From the NCBI GenBank assembly GCA_035545535.1, contig DASZYF010000117.1, forward strand, positions 1 through 48,373: a stretch of DNA of 48,373 nucleotides, in the 5' to 3' direction. This DNA is from DASZYF01 sp035545535 (GTDB lineage Bacteria > Actinomycetota > Actinomycetes > Mycobacteriales > CAJCIY01). Position 1 is the first letter of the stretch. Each line of letters starts with the position of its first letter. A program made the position numbers and the translations under genes. Of the stretch, positions 37,744 through 45,876 are shown piece by piece. The notes beneath the pieces were generated by a model that was not told where the DNA came from, made no database searches, and saw only the letters and a program-made list of their open reading frames with translations.

Positions 37744-39026
37744 CCGCGCCGGTGACGTCGTCGGTGACGTCCGGCGGCACCGTGCCCGCGGTCGCCCTGC
37801 GCGGGATCACCAAGCGCTACACGAAGTACGAGGACACCCCCGCGCTGTTCAACGCGGCGCGCATGTTGTTCACCCGCACGCGTCGCACCGAGCTCGTCGC
37901 CGTGAACGACGTCGACCTCGAGGTCGCCCCGGGTGAGTGCCTCGGCGTGCTCGGGCGCAACGGCTCGGGCAAGTCCACGCTGCTGCAGATGATGGCCGGC
38001 GTCACCGGACCCTCGGCCGGCCGCATCACCGTGCGCGGACGCGTCGCCCCCCTCATCTCCGTCGGCGTCGGCTTCCACCCGGAGCTGACCGGCCGCGAGA
38101 ACGTGTTCGTCAACGCCGCGATCCTCGGCCTGACGCGGGCGGAGGTGCAGCGCCGCTTCGACGCGATCGTCGACTTCGCCGAGATCGAGGACTTCATCGA
38201 CACCCCGGTGAAGTTCTACTCATCCGGCATGTACGTGCGGCTCGGGTTCGCGGTCGCGACGCAGGTGGATCCCGACGTGCTGCTGGTCGACGAGGTGCTG
38301 GCCGTCGGCGACCTCGGCTTCCAGATGAAGTGCTTCGAGCGCATGCGCGAGATCCGCGAGGCCGGCGCCACCGTCGTGTGCGTCACGCACAACCTCGGCA
38401 TCGTGCGGCGCATCTGCGACCGCGCGATCGTGCTCGACCACGGTGTGAAGCAGTTCGAGGGCGCGCCGGACGACGCGGTCACCCGGCTGTACGAGCTCAC
38501 GGCGTCGTCCGCCGACAGCGACGGGCTCGACCTCGGCTGGGCGGTCGCGGTGCGCGGGGTCGCCGACCTCACGTTGGACGGCCTGGTCGACGCGCGCGGT
38601 CGTCCCACCTCCGCGGTCGAGCACGGTGACGAGGTCGTCGTCCGGGTCACCACGACGGCGCACGAGGAGCTCGAGGGCGCGTTCGTCGCCATCGCCGTGA
38701 CCGCACCGGACGGCACGCTGGTCTACAGCGACGGCAGCGGCTACGACGCCGCTCCGACCACGCAGACGGCCGGGACCTCCCGGCCCGCCGAGGTCCGCTT
38801 CGCCGCTGACCTGCCCACCGGCAGCTACGCCGTCAGCGCCGCGCTGTGCCGCCCCGGGCCGCGGGGCGCCAAGCAGCAGCAGCTGGCGAGCACGCACGCG
38901 CAGATCTTCCACGTGACCGGTCGCCCGTTCGTGCGCGGCGTCGCCGACCTGCACGCGACGTTCACGACGCCCGACCAGCCGGCGCGCCGCGCCCGCCGGG
39001 CGCCCGCGGTCAGGCCGAAGCGCTGA
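37740..39026 (+). CDS. wzt: ABC exporter ATPase with C-terminal glycan-recognition domain (Wzt-like)
   Basis: The 428-residue protein has Walker A GRNGSGKST (72-80), signature SSGM (161-164, YSSGMYVRLGF), Walker B VLLVDEV with Asp184 and Glu185, and the switch His217 (THN). The ATPase domain ends near residue 250. A C-terminal beta domain of about 170 residues (VEHGDEVVVRVTTTAHEELEG, PTGSYAVSAALCRPG, HVTGRPFVRGVADL) matches the Wzt carbohydrate-binding domain that reads the modified non-reducing end before export. This suggests that chain end modification gates export. The start has a short VTxxVTSxVT repeat. Its 3' end overlaps the convergent methyltransferase by 17 bases. Confidence 0.94.
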   Translation: MTAPVTSSVTSGGTVPAVALRGITKRYTKYEDTPALFNAARMLFTRTRRTELVAVNDVDLEVAPGECLGVLGRNGSGKSTLLQMMAGVTGPSAGRITVRGRVAPLISVGVGFHPELTGRENVFVNAAILGLTRAEVQRRFDAIVDFAEIEDFIDTPVKFYSSGMYVRLGFAVATQVDPDVLLVDEVLAVGDLGFQMKCFERMREIREAGATVVCVTHNLGIVRRICDRAIVLDHGVKQFEGAPDDAVTRLYELTASSADSDGLDLGWAVAVRGVADLTLDGLVDARGRPTSAVEHGDEVVVRVTTTAHEELEGAFVAIAVTAPDGTLVYSDGSGYDAAPTTQTAGTSRPAEVRFAADLPTGSYAVSAALCRPGPRGAKQQQLASTHAQIFHVTGRPFVRGVADLHATFTTPDQPARRARRAPAVRPKR

Positions 39027-39966
39027 TGCTCGCCCGCCAGAGACCGGTCGTCTCGTAGGTCTTGGCGAGGCTGTAGACCGCGTTCACGCGGACGTCGCGG
39101 AACCCGGCGTCGACGACCATCTGCGCAAGCGCCGAGAGCGACGGCACCCACCAGACGACGTCCGACCAGCCACCGAGGTACTGCGTCGTGGGGCCCCACG
39201 GGCCCTCCCCGATCTCGAGGTCGACGACGTCGGACAGCAGCAGCTGCCCGCGCGTCACCGCCCGCATGCGCTCGAGCGCGGTGAGCGGATCGCGCAGGTG
39301 CAGCAGCAGATCGCCGCAGTGCACGAGGTCGAACGTGCCGTGCAGCGCGGGGTCGAGCGCGTAGACGCTCGCCGCGACCCGCTCGACCGTGCTGCCGATC
39401 GCCTCGTGGGCGAGCGCGAAGCCGGTGCCGACCGGCGGCAGGTCGCGCACGTCTTCGAGCCGCGAGCGGGCGGGTGTCGGGTAGTCGTAGTCGGCGCGCG
39501 TCTCGACGTCGATGGCGACGACGTCGGCACCGCGCTTCTCCATCTCGAACGCCCAGAAGCCGTCGAACGTGGCGACGTCGAGCGTGCGCTGACCGCTCAA
39601 GTCGGCGGGCAGGCCGTAGCGCGGGAGCAGGCTGCGGTGGTCGAACTGCCCGGGGGTGACGACGCCCCCCGGGAGCTCGATGGTGTGGTACCAGTCGACC
39701 TCGGTGAGCCGCTGCGCGAGGTCGGCGCGAGTCGTCTGGGCCCGCCGGTGCTCGGCGAGCTTCTCGTGCGCCGTGTCGACGAAGCTCGTCACCGCGGCGA
39801 CATCGCGCCGGCGCACGTGTGGCTGCGGCGGGGGGTCGCGGAACAGCAGCCGACCCGGCGCCCCGGGCGCGGCGCCGGCGCGCTGCTCCTCGGCCGATCG
39901 GCCGGTGCGGGTCGGCACGGTGAGCTGCAGCTGGAACCCGCGCCAGCGCACGGACCGCGTCGCCAC
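39010..39966 (-). CDS. Class I methyltransferase (CmoB/DUF1698-like)
   Basis: The 318-residue protein contains WYHTIELPGGVVTPGQFDHR, the block seen in CmoB-like and DUF1698 methyltransferases, followed by TLDVATFDGFWAFEM (motif I), VVAIDVE and FDLVHCGDLLLHLRDPLTALERM. Its location suggests methylation of a sugar or capping of the exported glycan rather than tRNA. GTG 39966 has GGAGG 9 bases upstream, and TAGGGT (40017-40012) would give a leader of about 40 bases, so unlike its neighbours it is not leaderless. It is the only obvious candidate modifier directly beside the Wzt-like ATPase. Confidence 0.82.
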   Translation of the reverse strand: MATRSVRWRGFQLQLTVPTRTGRSAEEQRAGAAPGAPGRLLFRDPPPQPHVRRRDVAAVTSFVDTAHEKLAEHRRAQTTRADLAQRLTEVDWYHTIELPGGVVTPGQFDHRSLLPRYGLPADLSGQRTLDVATFDGFWAFEMEKRGADVVAIDVETRADYDYPTPARSRLEDVRDLPPVGTGFALAHEAIGSTVERVAASVYALDPALHGTFDLVHCGDLLLHLRDPLTALERMRAVTRGQLLLSDVVDLEIGEGPWGPTTQYLGGWSDVVWWVPSLSALAQMVVDAGFRDVRVNAVYSLAKTYETTGLWRASISASA

Positions 39967-40014
39967 GTGCCGCCACCTCCGCCTGCCCGCGCGGGGTGGC
40001 GGGACCGGTGAACC

Positions 40015-41223
40015 CTATCCGCGCGCTCGGCGCGCGACCTGCTCGTGGAGGTCGACCAGCTGGGCGCCGTAGCGCTGCGCGGTGAGCTCCCCGGCCGTGC
40101 GCGCACCACCGGTGCGCAGCCGCGCGCGCAGCGCCGGGTCGGCGGCCAGCCGCGCAAGCGCCGCCCGCAGGCCGTCGACGTCGAACGGCGCGAAGCGCAG
40201 GCAGTTGACCTCGTGCGTGAGGTACTCGCCCGAGCCGCCCGTACCGGTGGCGACCACCGGTACCGAGCACGCCATCGCCTCGAGCGGCACCACGCCGAAC
40301 GGCTCGTCCCACGTGCTCGGGAACACCACCACGTCGGCGGCGGCGTACGTCGACCGCAGCTCCCTTCGGCCGAGCGCGGTGAAGGTCACGCGATCCCTGA
40401 TGCCGAGGTCGGTGGCCAGGCGCTTCAGGTGGAACGCGTAGTCGTCGCCACCGCCGCCAGCGATCGTGAGCGTCGCGGCGGGCGGCAGCGCCGCGAACGC
40501 GGGCAGCAGCGTCTCGATGCCCTTGTTGGGGTCCAACCGACCGACGTAGAGCACGCGCCATGACCACGGCCGGTCGGTGCCGGCGTCGACGATGGGGAAG
40601 TCGCCGGTGTCCACCCCGGGGTACGCGACGACGGTGGCCGCGAACTGCCAGGGTCCGCTCGCGAGGTTGGCCTCCATCGTGCTGCGGCTCATGAAGTCGG
40701 CCGTCATCCCGGCGAGCGTCGGGGGGCGGGTCGGCAGTCCCAGCAACGACGACGACGGCCAGCGGGCGGTGCGGCGCAACCAGCCGTCGAGCGACGGCGC
40801 GAACCGCAGCCAGTCGTTGCCGAACGTGATGAGCACCGGCAGGCCACGCTTCTCGAGCTCGGTCAGGAGGGACAGCGAGAGCCCGGCCATGTGCCACACC
40901 GACACGACGTCGGGGCGCACGCGCGCGAGCGCCGCGCGCAGCTCGCGGAGGTTCGACCGCTCGATGCCGGCGACGTGCCGCAGCCGGCGCGGGATCGCCT
41001 CGACGTTGCGCGCCCAGTCCCAGTAAGGCAGGAGGGTGCGGGTCACGCCCACGTCGTCGCGGCCGGAGGCGGCCACGGAGACACCGGCGACGCGGGCGTT
41101 GCTGGTGAGCACGTGCACGTCGTGCCCGGCCCCCCGCAGCGCGGCGACCGCATCCGCGCAGAGGAGCTCGTAGCCGCCATACGCATGCGGCGGGTAGAGG
41201 TTGCCGATCGTCAGGACGCGCAT
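40015..41223 (-). CDS. GT4 family glycosyltransferase
   Basis: The 402-residue GT-B enzyme opens with IGNLYPPHAYGGYELLCADAV, the donor half contains VLYVGRLDPNKGIETLLPAF, and the retaining-GT motif is DEPFGVVPLEAM (E-x7-E). GTGGSGEYL follows. Residues about 60-180 form the acceptor side. A weak TACGGG hexamer is 7 bases upstream of ATG 41223. It is divergent from a methyltransferase gene with 27 bases between starts. Donor and acceptor are unknown. Confidence 0.92.
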   Translation of the reverse strand: MRVLTIGNLYPPHAYGGYELLCADAVAALRGAGHDVHVLTSNARVAGVSVAASGRDDVGVTRTLLPYWDWARNVEAIPRRLRHVAGIERSNLRELRAALARVRPDVVSVWHMAGLSLSLLTELEKRGLPVLITFGNDWLRFAPSLDGWLRRTARWPSSSLLGLPTRPPTLAGMTADFMSRSTMEANLASGPWQFAATVVAYPGVDTGDFPIVDAGTDRPWSWRVLYVGRLDPNKGIETLLPAFAALPPAATLTIAGGGGDDYAFHLKRLATDLGIRDRVTFTALGRRELRSTYAAADVVVFPSTWDEPFGVVPLEAMACSVPVVATGTGGSGEYLTHEVNCLRFAPFDVDGLRAALARLAADPALRARLRTGGARTAGELTAQRYGAQLVDLHEQVARRARG

Positions 41224-41250
41224 GCGCGATCCCGTACCGTCGTGCTCGCC

Positions 41251-42000
41251 ATGGACCGCCAACGCGTGGACACCGCGGGCCACTATGCCGCACGGGTCGA
41301 CGACGTCTCCCAGGTGAGCCCCGAGGCGGTGCGGCGCGCGCTGCGCGCCTGCTTCGAGCGCTGGCCCGTCGACGGGCCGATCCTCGAGGTGGGCACCGGC
41401 GTCGGCGGCAACCTCGCGCTGCTCGCCGCGCACGGGCCGGCGGTCGGGGTGGATGTCGCGCTGGCGGCCCTGCGGTCCGCGCGGGCGACCGCACCGGTGC
41501 TCGCCGGCGACGCCGCCCGGCTGCCCTTCGCCGACGCGACGTTCGGCGCCGCCGTGTGCACGGAGGTCCTCGAGCACGTCGACGAGCCGGCGGCGGCGCT
41601 GGCCGAGCTGGCCCGTGTCCTGCGCCCGGGGGCGATCGCGTTCGTCACGACGCCGAACTACAGCAACCCGGTGGGCGTGCACAAGGTGCTGTCCGACCGG
41701 CTGCGCGGGCGGCGCGACTACAACCCGTGGGGCGCGCACGAGGGCGGCTACGAGGCCTTCATGACCGGTCGTCGGCTGTGGCGGGCCGCCCGGCCGCACT
41801 TCACGCTCGTCGACGCCGCGGCGCTCGACTACGGGCAGGCGCTCACCGGCCGCTTCGGCGTCACCGACCGCATCGCCAACGCGCGCCGCGTGTACCCGTG
41901 GGTCGCGCGGTTCGTGCTGTGGGCGGAGGCGCCGCACCCGCGACTGCCGTTCCTCGCCTGGCACGGCATGCACATCCGCCTGGTGCTGCGCCGCGCCTAG
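41251..42000 (+). CDS. Class I SAM-dependent methyltransferase
   Basis: The 249-residue protein has motif I ILEVGTGVGGNLALLA, acidic GVDVA, LPFADATFGAAVCTEVLEHVDEPAAALAELARVLRPGG-like sequence (here RPGA) and FVTTPNYSNPVG. A C-terminal extension (PWVARFVLWAEAPHPRLPFLAWHG) may touch membrane or acceptor. It is a Methyltransf_11-type enzyme, probably acting on a sugar or lipid of the glycan locus. ATG 41251 is used; TACCGT 10 bases upstream is a possible -10. It ends 4 bases from the stop of the convergent GT2 gene. Confidence 0.87.
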   Translation: MDRQRVDTAGHYAARVDDVSQVSPEAVRRALRACFERWPVDGPILEVGTGVGGNLALLAAHGPAVGVDVALAALRSARATAPVLAGDAARLPFADATFGAAVCTEVLEHVDEPAAALAELARVLRPGAIAFVTTPNYSNPVGVHKVLSDRLRGRRDYNPWGAHEGGYEAFMTGRRLWRAARPHFTLVDAAALDYGQALTGRFGVTDRIANARRVYPWVARFVLWAEAPHPRLPFLAWHGMHIRLVLRRA

Positions 42001-42004
42001 CTGC

Positions 42005-42970
42005 TCAGAGGATCGGCGTGCGGTGCTCGATCGACGCGCGCGCCATCGTCACGACCTCGGCGGCGTCGACGAGCGCCAGCGCGGGCAGCGCGCCCGCGAG
42101 CTCGCGCACGGGGTGCCCGCGCGCCTCGCGGCACAGGCGGGCGTGCAGCCATGGCAGCGTGAGCGCGAGGAACCGGCGGTCGCGGGCCGCCAGCCCGACA
42201 CCGGCGACGCCCACGAGCAGCTCGAGGTGTGTGCGCTTCCAGAACACCCGGCGGTAGAGCAGGTCGGAGCGCACGCGCGGGTGGAGCTTGACCACGAGAC
42301 CCGCTGCACCCCAGCGCTTCTGGTCCCGCGCCTTGTCCCACGCGCTGGCGGGCGTCACGTCGTGCTCGACGACGACGTGCGAGCCGAAGACGACCTCGAG
42401 CCCGTGGTCTTCCGCGCGCAGCCCCAGCTCGGTGTCCTCCCAGGCCGCGTTCGGGAAGTCCTCGTGGAAGCCGCCGAGCGCCTCGAGGTCAGCCCGCCGG
42501 TAGATGACGTTCGCGGTCGCGAACCACCGCACCTCGCGCGGGCCGGCGACGAGCCCCCGCGCGAGCAGTGACTCGAGGTAGCGGTGCTCCGGGGGCGCGT
42601 CGACGCGGCCGACGACGACCCGCGGCCGGTCGCCGATCGCGATCAGGGCCTGCTCGAGCCAGTCAGAGGCCGGCACGCAGTCGTCGTCGGTGAACGCGAT
42701 GACCTCGCCGCGCGCCGCGCGCCAGGCCGCGTTGCGGCCGGCCGCCGGGCCGCGGGACGTCGCGTGCCGCACCGGCACGAGGTGGAGGTCACCCGCGTCG
42801 CGGGCCGCCGTGAGCACCGACCACGTGTCGTCGCTCGACCCGTCGTCCACCACGGCGACCTCGAACGCCGACGCCGGCAGAGTCTGCGCGCGCAGCGCCG
42901 CGAGCAGGCGGGCGAGGCGGGCGCCGCGGTCGCGCGTCGACACGCAGACCGAGATCCGGACGTCGCTCAC
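42005..42970 (-). CDS. GT2 family glycosyltransferase
   Basis: The 321-residue protein has SVCVSTRDRGARLARLL, VVDDGSSDDTW, GPAAGRNAAWRAA, metal site TDDD (94-97) and WEDTELGLRAEDHG with the catalytic acid. The C-terminal third has hydrophobic segments (LLVGVAGVGLAARDRRFLALTLPWLHARLC). It is a paralogue of the adjacent upstream GT2 and of the degenerate gene at 29364. GTG 42970 overlaps the stop of the upstream gene (GTGA). Confidence 0.9.
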   Translation of the reverse strand: MSDVRISVCVSTRDRGARLARLLAALRAQTLPASAFEVAVVDDGSSDDTWSVLTAARDAGDLHLVPVRHATSRGPAAGRNAAWRAARGEVIAFTDDDCVPASDWLEQALIAIGDRPRVVVGRVDAPPEHRYLESLLARGLVAGPREVRWFATANVIYRRADLEALGGFHEDFPNAAWEDTELGLRAEDHGLEVVFGSHVVVEHDVTPASAWDKARDQKRWGAAGLVVKLHPRVRSDLLYRRVFWKRTHLELLVGVAGVGLAARDRRFLALTLPWLHARLCREARGHPVRELAGALPALALVDAAEVVTMARASIEHRTPIL

Positions 42971-43977
42971 AGCACCACGGTCCGGTACCGCAAGGAGCCC
43001 TCCGCCATGACGAGGACCTCGTGCGCGTCGAGGATCGCGACGCCGGGCAGCGTGGCGATGCGCTCGCCGAGGGTCTCGGCGACCGGGTGCGAGCACAGCC
43101 GCCGGTGGACCCACGGCACGGCGAGCGCGAGCGCCGCCGGACGGCGGCGCGCACCGAGCAGCCCGGCGACCATCAGCAGGAACGACGGGTGGCTCGCCTT
43201 CCAGAACACGGTGCGGTGCAGCAGGAGCGACCGGGCGCGCGGGTGTCGCGCGATGACGGCGACGAGGTCGGCCCACCGGCGCTGGTCGCGCAGGAGCTGG
43301 GTCATCGACGTCATCTCGACGGGGTGCTCGACGACCGCGTCGGCGAGGAACGTGAAGCGTCGCCCCTGCTCCATCACGCGCAGCCCGAGGTCGGTGTCCT
43401 CGCCGGAGACGTTGAGGAAGCTCTCGTCGAACCCGCCGACGGCCTCGAGGTCGTCGCGCCGCACGACGAGGTTCGCGGTGGCGCACCAGGCCGCGGTGTC
43501 GGCGCTGGCCCACACGCTGCGGGTGAAGGAGCCGAGCAGACGGTGCTGGTCGGCCGGCGGGCGCACCGCCCCCGCTGCGATCACCTCCTGGGTCGCCGTC
43601 GCCGCGAGCACGTGCTCGAGCCACGAGTCGACGGGCAGGCAGTCGTCGTCGGTGAACGCGCACAGCGGTGCCGACGCCGCCCGCCAGGCCCGGTTGCGGC
43701 CGGCGGCCGGGCCCTTGCCGGGCTCGTTGCGCAGCACCGTCAGCGGGAACGACGTCGTCGCCGCGAGCTGCTCGAGGACCTCCCACGTGTCGTCGGACGA
43801 TCCGTTGTCCACGATGACCGCTTCGAACCGCTGTGGGCCGATCGTCTGCCGCTCGAGGTGATCGACCAGCCGCGGCAGCAGGCCCGCGCGGTTGCGGGTC
43901 GACACGCAGACCGTGACGTCGGGCGTGACATCACCCGTGACATCACCCATGACATCACCCGTGACTCCCCGCGGCAC
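42967..43977 (-). CDS. GT2 family glycosyltransferase with repeat-bearing N terminus
   Basis: The 336-residue protein has TVCVSTRNRAGLLPRLV, IVDNGSSDDTW, GPAAGRNRAWRAA, TDDD (109-112) and VSGEDTDLGLRV, and the same hydrophobic C-terminal third as its neighbour. The first 20 residues come from a 12-base tandem repeat (VTGDVMGDVTGDV). GTG 43977 is supported by TAGGCT ending 6 bases upstream on the minus strand; ATG 43950 inside the repeat is the alternative start. It heads a two-gene operon divergent from an acyltransferase gene. Confidence 0.88.
   Translation of the reverse strand: MPRGVTGDVMGDVTGDVTPDVTVCVSTRNRAGLLPRLVDHLERQTIGPQRFEAVIVDNGSSDDTWEVLEQLAATTSFPLTVLRNEPGKGPAAGRNRAWRAASAPLCAFTDDDCLPVDSWLEHVLAATATQEVIAAGAVRPPADQHRLLGSFTRSVWASADTAAWCATANLVVRRDDLEAVGGFDESFLNVSGEDTDLGLRVMEQGRRFTFLADAVVEHPVEMTSMTQLLRDQRRWADLVAVIARHPRARSLLLHRTVFWKASHPSFLLMVAGLLGARRRPAALALAVPWVHRRLCSHPVAETLGERIATLPGVAILDAHEVLVMAEGSLRYRTVVL
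43924..43971. repeat. 12-base tandem repeat inside a GT2 gene
   Basis: Unit cgtgacatcacc (plus strand) occurs at 43924-43935 and 43936-43947, with one change at 43948-43959 and a decayed copy at 43960-43971. It encodes the GDVT-type repeats at the start of the GT2 protein. Twelve-base units keep the frame when copies are gained or lost. Confidence 0.8.
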
Positions 43978-43983
43978 GCGAGC

Positions 43984-43989
43984 AGCCTA
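43984..43989 (-). promoter_or_regulatory. Candidate -10 box of the GT2 gene at 42967-43977
   Basis: TAGGCT on the minus strand, 6 bases before GTG 43977. The opposing acyltransferase has a weaker AATCCT at 43993-43998. Confidence 0.5.
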
Positions 43990-44004
43990 TGGAATCCTCG
44001 CGCC

Positions 44005-44634
44005 ATGAAGGCGCGGGCCAGGGCCAAGCTCCAGCGCGGCGTGCGGCGGGCCGTGCAGCGCGTGGAGTCGCTGCTCGAGATCCGCGCCGGTGACCCGCTC
44101 GCCGCGGACTTCGGCGGCTTCGGTGCGGGCTCGGTGATCGCCTACCCGCAGCGGCTCATCCAGCACCCGGAAGCCATCACCGTCGGCGAGCGCACGACGA
44201 TCCTGTGCGGCGCGGTGCTCGAAGCGATCCACCCCACGCCCGAGCTGCTGACGATCGGCAGCGACTGCTACTTCAGCTACGACATCCGGCTGGTCGCCCT
44301 GAACGGCATCCACATCGCCGACCGGGTCGCCCTCGGCCACCGAGTGACCCTCGCGGACACGGTGCACGACTTCAAGCGACGCGACGACGACGAGGAGAAC
44401 TGGCAGGCGGCCCTGCGCGTCGGTCGTCCGCTCATCGTCGAAGAAGGCACCTGGGTGGGGAGCAACTGCGTCGTGACGGGCGGCATCGTGCTCGGCAAAG
44501 GGTGCATCATCGCGCCGAACTCGGTCGTGACCCGTGATGTCCCCGCGCACACCCTGGTCGGCGGTTCACCGCTGCGCGAGCTGCGCCGGCGCACGCCCGA
44601 CGGCGAGTGGGTCGACGTCGACCCGGAGCAGTGA
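44005..44634 (+). CDS. Hexapeptide-repeat acyltransferase
   Basis: The 209-residue protein has LbH hexads from about residue 55 (ITVGERTTILCGAVLEAI, LTIGSDCYFSYDIRLVALNGIHIADRVALGHRVTLADTVHD) and the C-terminal EGTWVGSNCVVTGGIVLGKGCIIAPNSVVTRDVPAHTLVGGSP typical of maltose/galactoside O-acetyltransferases and WbbJ-like enzymes. His in DTVHDF is the likely catalytic residue. It probably acetylates a sugar of the glycan. A weak AATCCT hexamer is 6 bases before ATG 44005. The 3' end is 12 bases from the convergent GT4 gene. Confidence 0.9.
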   Translation: MKARARAKLQRGVRRAVQRVESLLEIRAGDPLAADFGGFGAGSVIAYPQRLIQHPEAITVGERTTILCGAVLEAIHPTPELLTIGSDCYFSYDIRLVALNGIHIADRVALGHRVTLADTVHDFKRRDDDEENWQAALRVGRPLIVEEGTWVGSNCVVTGGIVLGKGCIIAPNSVVTRDVPAHTLVGGSPLRELRRRTPDGEWVDVDPEQ

Positions 44635-44646
44635 GCCGGAGGCCGG

Positions 44647-45876
44647 CTAAGCGCTGCGCCCGCCGGCGCGACGCTCGGAGGCGAGGCGGCGCTCCGAGGT
44701 GCGGCGGCGCCCCGCCGGCTCGTGACCGAACGCCGGGCGCGGCAGGTCGGCCGCACCGGTGGTGAGGTCGGCGACGGTCCCGGCGAGGACGGCCTCGTAC
44801 ACGCGGCGCGTCTCGGCGACCTGGCGACGCACGTCGAAGTGCGAGCGCACGCGCGCGGCACCGACCTGGGCGATGCGCTCCGCGAGCACCGGTGAGTCGA
44901 GCAGCTCGCCGATGCGCTTGGCGACCGCCGGGGCGTCGCCGCGCTCGACGAGGAACCCCGACTCGCCGTCGATGATCTCGTCGCAGTTGCCCGTGACGCG
45001 GGTGAGCACGACGGGCACGCGGGCCGCCATCGCCTCGAGCGGCGCGTACGGCGCGCCCTCGTAGCGCGAGGTCAGCGTGAAGACGTCGAACTGGTTGACG
45101 ATGCGCCGCGCCTCGTGGATGAACGGGACCCGGTGGAAGTGCGACCACCCGACCGTGAGCTCGTCGACCTGGTTGCCGAGCGGGCCGTCGCCGATGAGCA
45201 CGAAGTGCGTGCTGGGGTGGCGCCGCGCGACCTGGCGGCACGCGCGCACGAAGGTGCCGATGTCCTTCTGCGGCGTGAGCCGGGCGATCGACCCGACGAG
45301 CGGAGCGTTCGCGGGGATGTTGAGCATGCGGCGCAGGTCGGGCTCGTCGCTCGGTTCGATGCGGGCGTCCACGCCGTTGGGCACCACGACCGTTCGGTCG
45401 GCGTGCGAGGTCTGCAGCTCCACGGCGAGGTCGCGCTCGCTCGGCGACACCGCGATGACCGCGTCGGTCACGCGGGCGAGCTGGCGCTCGACCGCGACGA
45501 CGCCGCGGCTGGTGATGAGGCCGTTGGGTGTCCACACGACGGCGGCATCGCTGCCCGCCGCGGCGACGCGGCCGAGCGCGCCCGCGACCGAGCTGTGCAG
45601 GTGCACGATGTCCGGCCGCACCTCGGCGATGAGCCGGCGCAGGCGGTGGACGGCGAGCACGTTGACGGGCGAGACCTTGGACCGGCGCATGTCGATGATG
45701 CGCACGTCGGCCCCGAAGGCCCGCATGATCGGCACCGCGGTCGAGTCGGTGATCTCGCGCGAGCGGTGCGCCGGCACCGCGACGACGGTGTCGATGTCAC
45801 CCCGGTGCTCGACGAGGTCGACCAGGTGGCGGGCGGTGCCGCCGCCGATCGCCTCGAGGACGTGGAGGACCTTCAT
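44647..45876 (-). CDS. GT4 family glycosyltransferase
   Basis: The 409-residue GT-B protein opens with KVLHVLEAIGGGTARHLVDLV, has HLHSSVAGALGR, VVPNGVDARI, GSIARLTPQKDIGTFVRAC and the E-x7-E motif SRYEGAPYAPLEAM, followed by TGNCDEIIDGESGFLV. A basic Arg/Ser-rich tail follows residue 385. ATG 45876 overlaps the stop of the upstream GT4 (TGATG), so the 36 bases of open frame before it are not used. It is the last of three minus-strand GT4 genes in tandem. Confidence 0.92.
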   Translation of the reverse strand: MKVLHVLEAIGGGTARHLVDLVEHRGDIDTVVAVPAHRSREITDSTAVPIMRAFGADVRIIDMRRSKVSPVNVLAVHRLRRLIAEVRPDIVHLHSSVAGALGRVAAAGSDAAVVWTPNGLITSRGVVAVERQLARVTDAVIAVSPSERDLAVELQTSHADRTVVVPNGVDARIEPSDEPDLRRMLNIPANAPLVGSIARLTPQKDIGTFVRACRQVARRHPSTHFVLIGDGPLGNQVDELTVGWSHFHRVPFIHEARRIVNQFDVFTLTSRYEGAPYAPLEAMAARVPVVLTRVTGNCDEIIDGESGFLVERGDAPAVAKRIGELLDSPVLAERIAQVGAARVRSHFDVRRQVAETRRVYEAVLAGTVADLTTGAADLPRPAFGHEPAGRRRTSERRLASERRAGGRSA

